Part shown: positions 1 to 11,761 of the stretch, piece by piece
Numbering within the stretch: the first letter of the stretch is position 1
How the letters are laid out: each line of letters begins with the position of its first letter
Assembly: GCA_002197995.1 (NCBI GenBank)
Contig: NGZR01000007.1
Span: 1,942,399 to 2,006,398 of the forward strand
Length of the DNA: 64,000 nt
Direction: 5' to 3'
Origin: Gaeumannomyces sp. JS-464
Lineage: Eukaryota; Ascomycota; Sordariomycetes; Magnaporthales; Magnaporthaceae
Notes under the pieces: generated by a model
Told to the model about the DNA's origin: nothing
Database searches by the model: none
What the model saw: only the letters and a program-made list of their open reading frames with translations
Program-made: the position numbers and the translations under genes

Positions 1-447
1 TGCCCGGGGGCGGCGGGGCTTGGAGGTCGGGGGCGGGACCTTGACGGTGCTGTTGTAGTGCGGGTGGTGCGGCTTCTTGGTGGTCGGGGGCACCAGGTGG
101 TGGTGGTGTTGTAGTGCGGCGGCTTGGGCGTATGCGGCTTCTTGGTCGTCGGCGGCGGCGGCGGCGGCTTGCTGATGGTGGTGGTCTCGCACACGGTGTA
201 GGTCGTGGCCTTGGTGACGGTGTAGGTGTGGTTCTTGTGCGTGAAAGTGGTGGGTTCCTGTGGTAAGGGGTGTTAGTAATGTGTCTGGTTGCAGTGGGGG
301 TTGAAGCTGCCCGGCTGGGCTGTGGTGACTTACAGGGCAGTACGTGGTGTATACGGGGATGGTGACGGTGGTGGTTACAAAGTGCTTGCCGTTGGCGGCG
401 ACGGTGGCCGCCAGCCCGGCGGCAGACGCGATGGAAAGCAGCCTCAT
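1..447 (-). CDS. Partial CCG-6-like secreted cell-wall protein (5' part)
   Basis: Start codon at 447. Exon 1 is 447-334 (38 codons), the intron 333-258 has GTAAGT, a CTAAC branch site and CAG, and exon 2 runs 257 to the window edge. Residues 1-18 are a signal peptide. The mature part has Thr/Tyr-rich segments (VTIPVYTTYCP, then EPTTFTHKNHTYTV) of the kind found in fungal clock-controlled CCG-6 and related covalently linked wall proteins, followed by Pro/Lys/His/Tyr/Asn/Thr repeats. The role is inferred to be structural in the wall, probably GPI-anchored, but the C-terminus is outside the window. Near 85-95 the repeat periodicity (PPTTKKPH..HYN) switches reading frame, so a 1-nt indel or assembly error is likely. 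Family assignment is from motif memory, not a search. Confidence 0.72.
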   Translation of the reverse strand, partial: MRLLSIASAAGLAATVAANGKHFVTTTVTIPVYTTYCPVSHHSPAGQLQPPLQPDTLLTPLTTGTHHFHAQEPHLHRHQGHDLHRVRDHHHQQAAAAAADDQEAAYAQAAALQHHHHLVPPTTKKPHHPHYNSTVKVPPPTSKPRRPRA

Positions 448-2345
448 CTTTTCTCGGCTCTCTGTTGCAGTTCCTGGTGGCGGTGCAAATGGAGAGGCGA
501 GTGTGGTATTGCAGGTAGGAGCAAGCGAGGGTAGGTAGCTGAGCGAAGGTGGTACAAAAAGCGAAGGTATGAACAACGAGTGTCTCGAGTATCCTGGGGA
601 GGAGAGAGGTGACGCAAGATCAAAGATGGAGGGCGGACACGGTGGATTTTATACAGGTAGACAGGACGAGGGGGGACATGGCATCGTCAGCACGGCTCAC
701 CCGCCTTATCGAGGGGGAGGGAGCCTCTGTTCCCCTGCCCGTCGTTGTCGGTCCCTCGACAGATCCTTCCGAGGACCCGCCCTCGATAGTGACTGACAAC
801 AAGGTCGACATGGGGTGCTGCGATGCAACGAGGCGGGTGGATGGGCAGGTTTGGCACGACCGGATGATGTGGTGTGGACCGCTGAACGAGAGCTACGCCC
901 GGCCACACACCCCCACAGGCAGCTATCCGTATCCGGCAACTGCACAAATCGATAATTGCCCGAGGAGTGGGACCTCGCCAGCCGGGCCTGGAGTGGCTGC
1001 GCTGTGCGGCCGACCCGACCAAGACGGCGTTGTGGGCCGCTTGCCTGCCTTGCAGGAAGTGAGCCAAGCAATGAGGGAGAGGCAACTCGCAGAGCCGGGC
1101 GAGAGAGCTCGAGAGCGTGCTATCGCTCTGCCAAGTCACTGGGCCAAGCCCCAGCCGAGACGGGTACCGCTAGCAGCGAAAAGAGCGGCAGGATGACAAC
1201 GAAGAAGCAGCTCGATATTGGTCGGGCACCAATACGAGCTCTCTCGTCAACACTAGTTGACGCGTGGGGCCTTTTCTGACAGGGAGTCGGGAAGAAAGGC
1301 AGATGGGAGGCAGAATGCCCAGAAGGTCGTGCCTGGCCGCGCTGGATGACGATGATAGGGCCGAGGCGAGGGTGGGTGGTATGGACGGGGTAGGATCGGG
1401 GACACTGCTCGGTCGTTTGGTTTGGACCGTTTGGTTTGGACCCTTGCAGATGGTGTGATAAGGCAAGGCGACGCCAACCGACTGACCTCCATCGCTTGCG
1501 CCCCCACACACACCACCACGGTCTCGAGGGCTGATGCTATTGGCGGGCGGCGTTTATTGCGGCACCTTTGGGAAGATGTGGCTGCTGGGGAGTGGGGTTT
1601 TTGCCGTGGCTGCTCGTGCAGACTGCTCGCATTTTTTCCAGTCTCGTCTGGGTCGTCGCATCCGAACCTGGCCTTCTTTGTCTTTTGCTCGCGCGATTAC
1701 CACCCCATCACACAAAGTCAGACCAGATGGGTAACCGACAGACGAACAAGGCGAGGGAAAAAAAGAGAGTGGCGGGAACAATCCGCCCTGGTCGGCTGGT
1801 CGCATGGCTATCCGTCATCGGTCGCAGTGACGTCTGGTTCCCTTCTCTCGGGGTTCTCCGGGCCATCCCTATCTGGATGGAAAAGCTGAACCGTATCGGA
1901 TGGAGGAGGGAAGTCAATTTTTAAAAACCCCAGCCAGCGGCAGCCATCGATGACTCCCTCCCAGCGGCCGGGAACGGCGATTTGGATCGCCACACGAGCA
2001 AATCCGGTACCTTGCAGTCGAAAGCCACCCATCCACAATACGCATTACGGAGGGATTGAGAAGCATTGTCTTGCTGACAGATGATGGGTGCCGGCCCAGA
2101 TGCGCCATGTGTCACCTCAGCTGACTGCCGAACACGAAGGGAGACAGGAATGGAAGCGGGAGGTCAAATCCCGGGATCGATTGAATGGTGGAATTTCACG
2201 TGACTCATATCCACCCTGTTCCGTCAACCTCGACTGGGATGCATCCCTGTTTTTCGACGCCAGTCTTCCCAACCAAACTCCCTCGACGTATTTTAAGCCA
2301 AATCCGCAGGTCTCCCTCTCCACTACCGCCAGTACATGCACATAT
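448..2345. other. Intergenic region, no gene recognised
   Basis: About 1.9 kb without a convincing gene. Open frames of up to 195 codons overlap on both strands, lack family motifs and look like chance frames in GC-rich DNA. The first few hundred bases should contain the promoter of the minus-strand wall-protein gene. Confidence 0.6.
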
Positions 2346-3283
2346 TTACTCTTCGATCGGGATGGGAGGCGCTATCAGCTCCTCCTCGGTGCCGTGCAGG
2401 CAGTGGCCGTTGGGGTTCGAGCCGCCCTGGACCGGGGTGATCTTGGACGGCCAGGGCGTGACAGGGGGGTGGTTGCAGTTGGCGTAGGCCACGATGGCGC
2501 TCCAGCCGCACGGGTGCCGCCACTCGCCGCTGGCCCGCTGCTTGATCACCGAGATGGCCTGCCCCTGGCAGCAGTAGTTGGCCTTCTCGAGCGCCGTGAA
2601 GATGTCCCACCTCGAGTGCAGCGTAATGTTGTGCAGCCTCGCCTGTTTTTTTTTTTTTGTTTTTTTGGTGTTATCTTTCGTCAGTCCCGTCTCGTTTCGT
2701 TGTAGCAGGCAGGGATTTTGGATTTGAACGGCGGCTGGGAAAAAAAGAAAAAAAAAAACCGTACGTTGCACACATAAAGGCCGGTCGTGTTCCAGCACTT
2801 GATCCGGATGCACGTCTTGGCCGGGACCGTGATTTTCTCCTTCCACTCTGGCTTCTCCATTATCTCGGGCGTCTGCTTGATCAGCACTTTGGCGTTTGGC
2901 AAGTAGCCAGTGTCGTAGAGTCCGCAGTACCGGCCTGCATGGCGAAATTTCGCATGTCAGCATGCCGAAAGAAAGAAGACAATATGCCTGGCCAAACGGG
3001 ATTGCTCACTTCCGTTCAGCTTCCACGGCCGCGCGTATTCGGCGTCGAGGTTACTGTGCGCCGCCCTGTATTCGTAGTCGTCCGCGTCGCACCACTCGAG
3101 GGGGTAAGTCTTGTTGGTTCTATTGACCGCGTTCGTGCCGTTGGCTGCGGGGATCGTGCCGTTCAGCGGCTTGGTGGTGCTGTTGGCCCCATTTTGGCAC
3201 TCGCATTGCTGCAGTGCCGCGCCCGCTGCGGGCGAGAGCTGGCTCAGCACCCAGACGGCAATCACTCCACTGAAGGGCTTCAT
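2346..3283 (-). CDS. Secreted 12-cysteine protein, unknown function
   Basis: Three exons: 3283-3010, 2934-2765 and 2642-2346, giving 246 residues. The introns use GTGAGC..CAG and GTACGG..CAG, and the second contains long pyrimidine/T runs. Residues 1-22 form a signal peptide. The mature protein has 12 cysteines (3 + 4 + 5 by exon), an even number that fits six disulfides, and several N-x-S/T sites in an Asn/Thr-rich N-terminal stretch. The second half contains a YCCQG element and a PCGW element. I do not recognise the family. It is presumably secreted and disulfide-stabilised; the neighbouring gene is a secreted AA9 enzyme on the same strand. Splicing keeps one frame throughout, which supports the model. 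Confidence 0.8.
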
Positions 3284-4018
3284 GGCGAAAGGCGTGGGTT
3301 GGGAAGGGGAACCACGGAGTACAGCTTGGGCTGCTGGGCTCGGCGCACTTTTCTAAGACCCGAGTGATGTGTAGCCGATCAGTGGCGTGTGGGCAGGAGG
3401 CCACTAGAGTTTTGGCGTCTTCTAGCTTTTCAATAAAGGTTGACAGACTTTGAAGTTCGCATTTCTCGAAACGCGGCGCCCTTGAACCTTCTTCCCGTCT
3501 GTGGCCCACGTGTTTCCGCGTCGGCAAAGATCCAAGAGAAGACCTTCATGAGTATTCAAGTAACATTGAGAAAAATCCAGCAGATATGATAAAGGCAATA
3601 GTAGGAATTGCAAAGAGGTCAATGTTACTCTTGAATTCCCTGCTTACGACCTTATGATTAGCACAGCTGCCCCAAAAAGTACCTGATTCTGGCATGGATG
3701 CCAGACATTTTTTCTTCTTTTTTGTTCTAGAGTTCCGTTAACCATGAATCACATGAAATTACTCGAATCAACAATCTTTCGTTTGCTCATGGCAGAGAAT
3801 CTACCACTACCGAGATACACTGCACGGATGTTGTAAAAGGCTTGCTAATGGCATCAGTTACGTGGATTGGGAAATTTACTGCTGTGTCCAAGTTCAGGAA
3901 CAATGGTTTAGGTCTGAACAAATACAACAAATACATCTACAACTCAAAGTCATGACTACCTAGACGAGAAGACGGAGTTTGCGCCAAAAGCTCTAGCAAC
4001 CAGGTCAACATTTTGAGC
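3284..4018. other. Intergenic region between two minus-strand genes
   Basis: Holds the promoter of the secreted 12-cysteine gene and the 3' region of the AA9 gene. AT content is higher than in the flanking exons. No motif-bearing ORF is seen. Confidence 0.55.
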
Positions 4019-4931
4019 TTAGTTGGGCCACATGGCCGGGCCGGGCATCGGCGCAAAGGTCGGGGGAGGCTTGGCCCAGCTGTCGAGCTGGAGAGCCGGG
4101 TCCGAGGCCTTGTAGCCGCCAGGGAACTTGATGGTGGGACCCGGAGTCTTGCCGGTGTAGCTGCTGGCGACGTCAAGGTGGGCGCACTGATCAAGGATGG
4201 ATACGCTCAGTCAGATCATGTCTCATGGCATGATAAACAAACATGGCAAGGCTGGTTGGCAAAAGAAATAAAACACCTGCCATGATGTAAAACTCCTTGC
4301 CCTTGTAGGGAGGGTGGACGGCCATGTGCTCGATCCGGATCAAGTACTGGCCGGCCGGGATCTGAGCGGGCAGCTTGAACTCGAAGTGGGTCTTGAGGTG
4401 GGCGAGCCAGCCGTCGTCCTTGCCGTTCCAAGGCATCTTGGTACCGAGCTGGTACACCTTGAACCAGTCGCCCGAGCCGTCGTAATCACGGACGTCTCCT
4501 GGCGCCTTGGACATGTAAATCTGTGGGTTGGAGAGGGAACGGATCAAACGAGTCAGTAGTGTTCCTGAACCTGAAGCCGATCTGAGTCTGATGAGACGGT
4601 CCGGCTACCCCATAGCGAGACTCACAGTCAGGGGCCCAGGGTGGAAGACGTCGGAGCCGCCGATGGCAGTGCGGAAGCCGACCGAGTCGACGCCTGCCGT
4701 GACACGGGCCGTCTTGGGCTGGCGGCGGTGGTTCCACGAGCCCTTGTTGCAGCGCATGTCGTCGCTGGTCAGTACGCTCATGCCGAGCGGCTGGAAGCCG
4801 TTGTCGTGCTCGCGGTTGTACTCGTGCGCGTTTGTGACGCGGCCGTTGATGATGAGGTGCGGGAACAGGTAGTGGGCCGATGAGAGGGAGGGCAGGAGCG
4901 CCGTGACGGCGACGGTCAGAGAGAACCTCAT
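4019..4931 (-). CDS. AA9 lytic polysaccharide monooxygenase (former GH61)
   Basis: Copper-dependent secreted enzyme that cleaves cellulose or related glucans by oxidation. Exons 4931-4626, 4520-4281 and 4186-4019 encode 237 residues, a normal length for a single-domain AA9 without CBM. Residues 1-19 are a signal peptide, so the mature chain starts with His20, the N-terminal half of the copper 'histidine brace'. His97 (VFHPGP) is the second brace histidine. The C-terminal motif is His171..Glu178-Phe-Tyr180, then Cys183, which pairs with Cys61 in the family. Tyr180 is the axial ligand. Glu178 sits where most AA9s have Gln. The tail GPTIKFPGGY is typical. The second intron (4280-4187) must begin with GC: a GT donor three bases in would destroy the YIM-CAH motif. 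A TATA box lies about 100 bp upstream. Confidence 0.95.
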
Positions 4932-5032
4932 GGTGGAGGATGGGCAGCTGGACGAGGGGGGCTGTGGCAGGTTCGGTGGGCTGGCTGGGGAATGATCATC
5001 GCGACGACATCTCGCTGGTTACGGAACACGTC

Positions 5033-5040
5033 TTTATATA
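5033..5040 (-). promoter_or_regulatory. TATA box of the AA9 gene
   Basis: Reads TATATAAA on the minus strand, about 100 bp upstream of the AA9 start codon, a normal fungal spacing. Assigned by position and match only. Confidence 0.6.
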
Positions 5041-5937
5041 AGTTTTTTTTCTGGCAGTTAAACCCCTTGCGTGACCTGCGCTAATGCCAAAGAGATCTCT
5101 GATGTCTCTATCTATGCCTGTTATTCTCAGGTGCTGTCGGTTACGGACGATAGGCCAGAACGAGCCAGTTTAGCCGGCTATCTTGTCTCTCTTACACCTC
5201 GCCTTCCGATCTCGATTTCCCTAAACGAGAGATTTCGATCTCGGAACCCAGAAATGGGTGGTGATGGCTATCGTGACCGTACATAGGCAAAGACTGGCGC
5301 GAAAATATTGCGGCCTGCATCGGAACCTTTACATGCATGTTGGGCGTCATTTTTGGTGGCCAGACCTCGTGGTATATAGGGTCAAGACGGCAAATAATCC
5401 TGAGGGTTGCAGTTAGGGTACCTTCGCTCCGGTAGTTGCAACCAAACTGCGGGGTTGGTATCACTGCGGATGGTAGCCTATATGGACTGTTCGGGCAAGG
5501 GGCTGCTTCCATGCCAAGATGTTGTACCGCGGCAGGATACAGCCAGTATCATGGACTTGAAATCCCTCGACCGAACTCGACCGGGATTGGGTTACCCCGG
5601 ACAGAGAAATGAATTTGTGCCGTAGCGGAGAGAGATCTCCCTTGTCTAGATTCACTGGCATCACCTCGAATTCGGCATCCTAGATCGGGAGATCAGGAGA
5701 TCAGGAGATATGGTAGTGGAGTTGCAAAGATCGACCCAACGTCACTCTTGCTGGGCCTCACATAACTATTTGGCCCTATGGTGACGTGCGCTGGTGAAAA
5801 ATGATCCAAGTCTGGTGGAATGTAGAGCCTGGCACGAAAGGAAACAAGATTGAAAAAAGGTGAGGGCTTGGGGGCGGTATCCGAAGCCGGTATCCGAAGC
5901 CGCCTCGTGTTCTCCGATGCCACGTTCCATGGACCAC
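5041..5937. other. Intergenic region with short tandem duplications
   Basis: No recognisable gene. Two small tandem repeats are visible: GGAGATCA repeated near 5688-5708, and a 14-bp unit (GGTATCCGAAGCCG) repeated near 5876-5903, just past the 3' end of the CorA-like gene. Confidence 0.55.
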
Positions 5938-8552
5938 TTACGCCATTTCAAGATCGTCCTCGTGGGCGTATGGGGACGGGTACAGCCCCGGGCCGGGCGA
6001 GGAGCTCCGTCTCCTACTGGGAAGCCGTTTCGGCCACTGCCAGGTGCGCCATCTCCAGATGCTCCAATGCCAGATCTTGGCTTCGGGCATGTTGAGGTAG
6101 AAGCCGAACCCCAGCGCAAAGACGATGACGGCGGCACTGATGGGACCTAGGAATTTTGACAGGCGGCATGTAAATATGAGCACTTTGATTGGTGGAGAAG
6201 GGCCGGCTTGGATGATACGCACCTCCAATCTTCCACAGATCGGCGGTTGTGGGGTTTCTTGGGTCTCCAGTTATGTCGGACACGTTTTGGCCGAAAAAAG
6301 ACGTAAAGAAAGAAAGTGGGAGCTTGAAAGAATAGCATTGACGAAATATCAGCTTGGTGTCTCGATATGCGGGAAGAGAGAAAACGCTTACAAAGACAAT
6401 TGTTATGATAGTGAACAGCATAATGGCCAGTCCTTGCTTAGCCGCGGTCTTGGCCTCGGCGAGGTTCGCTGCCGCCTGCTTGAGCTCCAGCAAGGCAAGA
6501 AGCTGAGATGAAGTCCAAAAATGGTGCCGTCAGTCCAGGAACCGGGTTTCTAGTAGGGGTTTCTTACCTGTTTGTGCGTGCCCTGGACGTCCTCCTTCAG
6601 CTTCTCGATTTCAGCCTTTCTCGACGAGAGTCTTTGCAGCGTCTTGCCCAGGATGACACCACCCAAGCCTTTGATCTCATCGTCGTCAATGGCGAACTGG
6701 TTTGCTGTGTCAATATCAAAGTTGATTTTCCCCGAGTTGACGAGCCCGTGGATGTTGATGACCGTGGTGGCGCCATTCTGCGTGTCCTCAACTTGCTTCT
6801 CCCCTTGCGTATTGTTTTTACGGTGCAGCTTCAGGAGGGCCAGCCTCAGCGACCGCAGCACGTCCTCCTGCTCTTCCATGAGCCTCTGCAGAATCGTGAG
6901 CTCCTCGAGTATGTCCGACACCTCCATCGTCAGCTTCAGCTCGCCGCGGCTGCTGAAGCTCGTGGAGCGCGTCTCCGTCGAGTCGTAAAATTTCTGGAAT
7001 AGGACCGTCTGGCGGGCGGCCTTTTTGCCAATGGCCCACCGGTAGATGCCCAGGACGTCCCCGAAAACCCTGTTTTCCGGGCGAAGAGCGACGTCACCAC
7101 CGCGCCGGCCACCAGCGAGTAGAGGTCATACACGGTGCGGCACTTTCCCCACTGGTCGCAGACTCGGTTATAGACGTCGGTGAAGCGTGGGGTTTCGCCC
7201 CGATGCTGGAACTCATGGGAAGGGAAGAAGGACACCATGGATCCTGGAGGAGTGATTGTCAACTCGATGGTTCGCGAAGAGGAAAGCGATACAAGAGAAC
7301 AAAGAAGCAGACGAGCTCTTACTTTCGTCAAGGATCCACACCCAGAGCTGGTCGACAATGAGAAGCAGGCTGTCGCGTGCGGCTCTGTCTCGCCCTTCCT
7401 CACCGGCATATGCTCCTGTCCACTTTGAGACCGTCTGGTCTGCATCCCGGGCTCGCGTGTCGCTGAGGGAAGTGTAGAAGAACTGGTCCAGGGACCGGCG
7501 GAGGTGCAGAGGCGACCCCCGGAACCAGATCGGCCCAGAGGGGAGGAAATCGACGCCCTGGACCATGTACTGCTCCCAATAGTGCTTTGCCATCTCGTAG
7601 TGGGGGCCCATGCGGACGTACTCGTCGTATCGCTCCCAGTTCAGGTAAGGAAGCTATCGAGTCCGTTAACTGCCGGCGCGAAGCATCGAGGAATGGGGTG
7701 CGACCTACAAATAAGGAGACCCAACCTTTGGGATCGCCATCCGGCCCCGTCCCCATGCCAGCCGAGGCTTCCCGTTGATCGGCGCCGTTTGAGTTTCTCG
7801 ATGGGCTTGTTCTGGGCAGCTGCTGCATGCTGGGGCAGATTTTCCATGGAGCTACTCTTTGGATCTTTCCCCCCAGAAGTACATGGGATGACATCCTGCT
7901 CCCTGGTAGGCATAGTGCTTCCTCTCGATATGCCGGTGCTGACACGCCCTGGATCAGAACTTCGTCAGTGCGTAGACCAAGGAGGTAAAGGCCACTTCGC
8001 CGGTCTCCCGAGGATGCTTGAGCGCGGAACTCACGAAGCCCACGAAGCCCCGATTCACACGATGGATCCATGAACTGGGAGTGCGGAGGGACGGGGCCGG
8101 CCAGGTTTGGCCTGCTCAGTTTTCGCCGCCACTCCTTGACGTTTTCCTCGAGCGGACCACCCGTCATCTTTTCTAGGCAGGGCTTCCGGATGACGGTCAG
8201 CTTTCTAAGCCCTGTGCGTGGGTGGTGTTCTTCACCCGAAAGCATCGGCATGCATAGCGAATTACCTCGACCCACGCCATGTTGTTGACGGGAACGTGGA
8301 GCCATCGAAACACGCTATTCTTTGAGGCAGGCGGGATGTCTTCTCGGCCCTCCAGGAGGTCCTCGACCGTGATTTCATCGACGCGGACGTGGACCTCACG
8401 GGCGCCCTGCTGCAGAGTGAAATCGTGCAGGTGGCAGCGCACGCCTTCGCCCTTGAGCAAGCGCGGCGCGTTGGCCTGGCGCTCGAGACGGATGGTCTCG
8501 CTACTTGCTGAGGGGACGAGCTGCCATAGCGACTGCTGCTGGTCCTGGCCTC
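5938..8552 (-). pseudogene. CorA-like Mg2+ transporter family protein, frames broken
   Basis: Fungal CorA-like membrane protein, a putative divalent-cation channel homologue. Reconstructed exons: about 8552-8266, 8200-7709, 7653-7323, 7243-6568, 6502-6392, 6322-6223 and 6146-5938. Family landmarks appear in order: a W-L-H-V-P-V-N-N-M-A-W-V-E segment, LPYLNWER, SLDQFFYTSL, VDQLWVWIL, an acidic coiled-coil region with LMEEQEDVLRSL, then two membrane helices (AIMLFTIITIVF-LPLSFFTSFFG and ISAAVIVFALGFGFYL). The pore loop reads GQN where CorA proteins have GMN. The tail is basic, then Pro/Ser-rich. The frame shifts by one base at about 7077-7083 (a CCCGG run), and the 5' end near 8552 cannot be joined in frame to any upstream start. 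Either a pseudogene or sequence errors. A GTGAGT inside 8200-7709 could mark a missed intron. Confidence 0.8.
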
Positions 8553-10098
8553 AAAAAATCTGGCGCTGGATCTAGGCGCTGGACTAGCTGTGCCTCGCGG
8601 TGGGTGCTGTCGAAAATGATGGGGGCTGCGAGAATACAGCGTCTCGTGCTTTGCACTGGGGATTTCCGGTCGCGCAAAAAAGCAAGAGGGAACCACGGTA
8701 CACGACAGAACACAACAGCGCCCAACACGGCTAGGGCTGAGGAAGACGCTCGCTTTCTGCGCATCTCGGACTGGCCAACTGCCAGCTTCCAGCATTCGGG
8801 CACCGGCGCTAGTGACGTGGCTAGGAGTGTGGCTGCACGGCCATTGGAGGAGGGCGTCAATAGGTGCATGAAGAGGCGCCCCTCGCTTGCTAGCCACCCG
8901 GAGGGGACCTATGAAGGCGTGCGGGACGGTAGTTGGGAGCGGACTGGCTGGTTTGTCCTGCTTCTGTCACCTGTCTCTAATGCATCATGGATGCGAGCCG
9001 CTTGTTTTTGGCATGGCTGGCGCGCTCCCCAGGGCGAGCCTTGCCCTGAAAGGGTCTCGCTGCAGGGAGCCAGGCCGTGGGCGTTGCTGCAGTTGTCGTC
9101 ACGAGACAAGCCGCAGGCGTTTCTACATGGGTCATTGCTGGTTCGCGTGCCTTAGCAACCTGGTCGCCTACAAAGACTGGTGTGAGCTGCCGCCACGAGC
9201 TTGCCCGGATTGGCGCCCTTTTGATGCGATGCCTATTGGTGACAAAAGGAGCCGCAGCCTCCCTCCATCCGCTTTCCCTGGAATCCTGCCACCATGCCCA
9301 CCTTCAGTTGGCGAACCCTTATCAACGCTCCATGACCAGCCTCAGGACCCTTGCGTGGATTCATTGCTCTGGTCTCGGCAAACACCAACGTCCACGACTC
9401 ACACGTCTGGCGCCGGCAGCCCAGACCTATCCCCAGCATCTCCTCCCGCTGCCCGAATCTCAAGAAATCGTCCATACTCTATTGTGGTGCGGGCGACCCA
9501 CGCCGACGCGTCGCGATACTGGCCGTGTTCGGGGGTTCGGAGACATGATTAGAGCGCCGAACGGTACCGTGCTGGATCCATGTTCCGTCCCTCCCCTGGC
9601 AGATCGAGGCTCTATCAAACCTTGTCTCTGCTCATGGGTCAGCATACGCCATCGGATGTTTGTCCAAAGGCCAAAAACGTGTCCGCTCTTTGCGCTTGGT
9701 TCCCGCATCGCATACTCCGTGCACCGACCCCCGATCCATTTGAAAGATTGCCCGAAAGAGCGACCCCGCGCCGAGCCTATGATCCACTCTATACCGAATC
9801 GACTCTATACTTATCTCCTAGGATAGAAATGCCGCCTCCGCCGAGCTGATCTGGCCGAGGCCGGGACCAAGCAGATGAGGCCAGATGATACGTGCGATAA
9901 AAACAGGACGGAGAGTGATATGGGAACTGGCGGCAACTCGGCGTAAGTAATGTAATGTAAGAAAAATGGAATAGACAGAGCAAATCCGGCTGGGGATTGC
10001 GACGAATTAATGGATAATTACATAGGAAACCAGCCTTTTGGGTCGATACCCCAGCGCGTCAATACCCGTGGGGTGCTAGTGTCCGCCCACTACTGTCC
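8553..10098. other. Mostly intergenic; may hold 5' end of the CorA-like gene
   Basis: The 8560-8900 stretch has a minus-strand open frame that ends in a stop just inside the CorA-like gene and may contain its missing N-terminus. The rest, including open frames of up to 249 codons at 9077-9826, shows no family motif and is probably non-coding. Confidence 0.45.
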
Positions 10099-10208
10099 CT
10101 AAATCATGTGCCTGATGCTCTTTTCCCTGTCTGTCCTGTATGCATCCTCCACCGAGACGGCGATATGCGTCATCGCTGTGATGCCTCCCTGCGGCGGGCG
10201 GGCGACGT

Positions 10209-11761
10209 CTATCGGCCGGATGATGGCGCTCTCGTCCGAGGTTCGCGGGGCGTCCTCTCGGCCGTGCTGATGGCGACGCCCGGCGGCAAGGGCGGGTTGA
10301 CCGACGACGGCACCTTGCGCCCGCTGTTGGTGGGCGAGTACATCTCAAAGTCGTCCTCGGAGCCGCCGCCGCCGATGTTGGTGATGCTGTACGGGTCCGC
10401 GGGCTTGCGGGCGCTGCTGCTGCCGTCCGTCCCGAAGCTCTTGGACCGGAGGGCGTTGCCGACGCTGCGGCGGTTCTTGCTCGCGCTGTTGCTGGCGCCG
10501 GCGCCGCTGACGCTCTGCATGTACGGCTTGCCGCAGCTGCAGACGTAGTTGCCCGGCGGCTTGCTGCCGCTGCCGTACCGCTGCGTGCTGGCCAGGATCG
10601 TCTTGAAGAGCGGCTTCAGGCACGGGATGGAGCCGGCGATGATGGCGACCGCCGTCTCGGTCACGTACCACAGCGTGATGTCGGCCGTGTCCCACATGAA
10701 GTCGCCCAGGAGACCCCACTTCGTCAGGGCGACCGTCTTGACGATGGCGGCGGCCACGGTGCTGGTGGAAGGAAAAGGATGTGTCAGTCCGGATCCGTGG
10801 GACAAATAGCAACATTAGGGCCACCCAGAGCAAGGAAGAAAACTTACAAGAATCCGAGTGAGAGGATGCCAACGACGGCCACCTTCACTCTCCGTTTAAG
10901 CTGCACATTCCATAGCATCGGGATCGGCAGCGCCGCAAGCATAAAATCGATGGTACACGAAATAGCGGAGCTGATGTAGGAGGAGATGACGAGGTAGCTT
11001 TGGGACACACACTGGCCCCCGGGAATGGACTTGTCCCAGGTGAAGGCCATGGGCGTGCACTGCGACATTGTTTGCGCTGGCGGTTGAAACTCGCGTCAGA
11101 ACTGCCGCTGATTACTGCGTCCTGCTTTCTTCCTCGCTGGGATTCGCGCGAAGAGGAGGGAAAAAAAGGAAGGGAGAAAAAGAAAAGGAGGCAAACTTAC
11201 CAACACCCACGACGGTGATGATCAAAGTAACGAGCGCCGAAATCTGAATCGTCCATTTGATCCGCTTGGACCGGGCGAACCTGAGCAGGAAGAAGCAAAC
11301 GCTAACCCGGGCGAGCCCCAGCGCGATGAAAACGGTCGGCTGGGTGGCGAAGTTGAGGTGCATCGCAATGACGAGGTCGTTGGGCTTGATGTACTCGATG
11401 TGACGCCCGGCTCCCACGCCCACCTCGGCGATGACGACGGCAACCATGCCCCAAAGGAGGATCTTTATCGCTCCCGGCTCAAGTCAGCTGGTTACTCTCC
11501 ATATCGGGGTATGTGCTCCAGGAGCAGGGGGACGAGGCAACGGACCACTGCGAGAACCATCAGGTAGTCCTCGATGGCGAGGCCGCCGTTGAACTTGAAC
11601 TTGACGTAGACGCGCAGGGCGACGATAATCAGTGCTATGGTGGTAAGCGACGCGGTCGTTCCGATGATCTCGGGACCCCTCCGCTCGTCCGGCCGCTCTC
11701 CCGGCAGGTATATCTTGAAGGGCGGCGGCGGCGGCCCGGCCGCTGCCGTCGAGTTGGCCAT
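10209..11761 (-). CDS. Rhodopsin-domain integral membrane protein (fungal seven-helix family)
   Basis: Member of the fungal 'rhodopsin domain' integral membrane family related to Pth11-type receptors; ligands are unknown. Exons 11761-11549, 11462-11201, 11076-10848 and 10761-10209 encode 418 residues. Seven helices are readable: IIGTTASLTTIALIIVALRV; a second formed across the first splice; a third ending VCFFLLRF; a fourth from KWTIQISALV; a fifth with DFMLAALPIPMLW; VKVAVVGILSLG; and VTETAVAIIAGSIPCLKPLF. GAGRHIEYIKP and the WDKSIPGGQC loop are family signatures. The first intron has a weak donor (GTGGTC). The cytoplasmic tail is Ser/Gly-rich. Near its end the coding signal moves to another frame (ESAIIRPIDVARPPQGGI.., stop at 10099), so the listed stop at 10209 may result from a 1-nt indel. 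Confidence 0.85.

Noticed and set aside
609..1196. 195-codon open frame on +
   Set aside because: Overlaps equally long frames on the other strand, has no signal peptide, domain or intron pattern, and is low in coding character.
9077..9826. 249-codon open frame on +
   Set aside because: No motif, odd composition, and frames on the other strand are comparable; probably chance.
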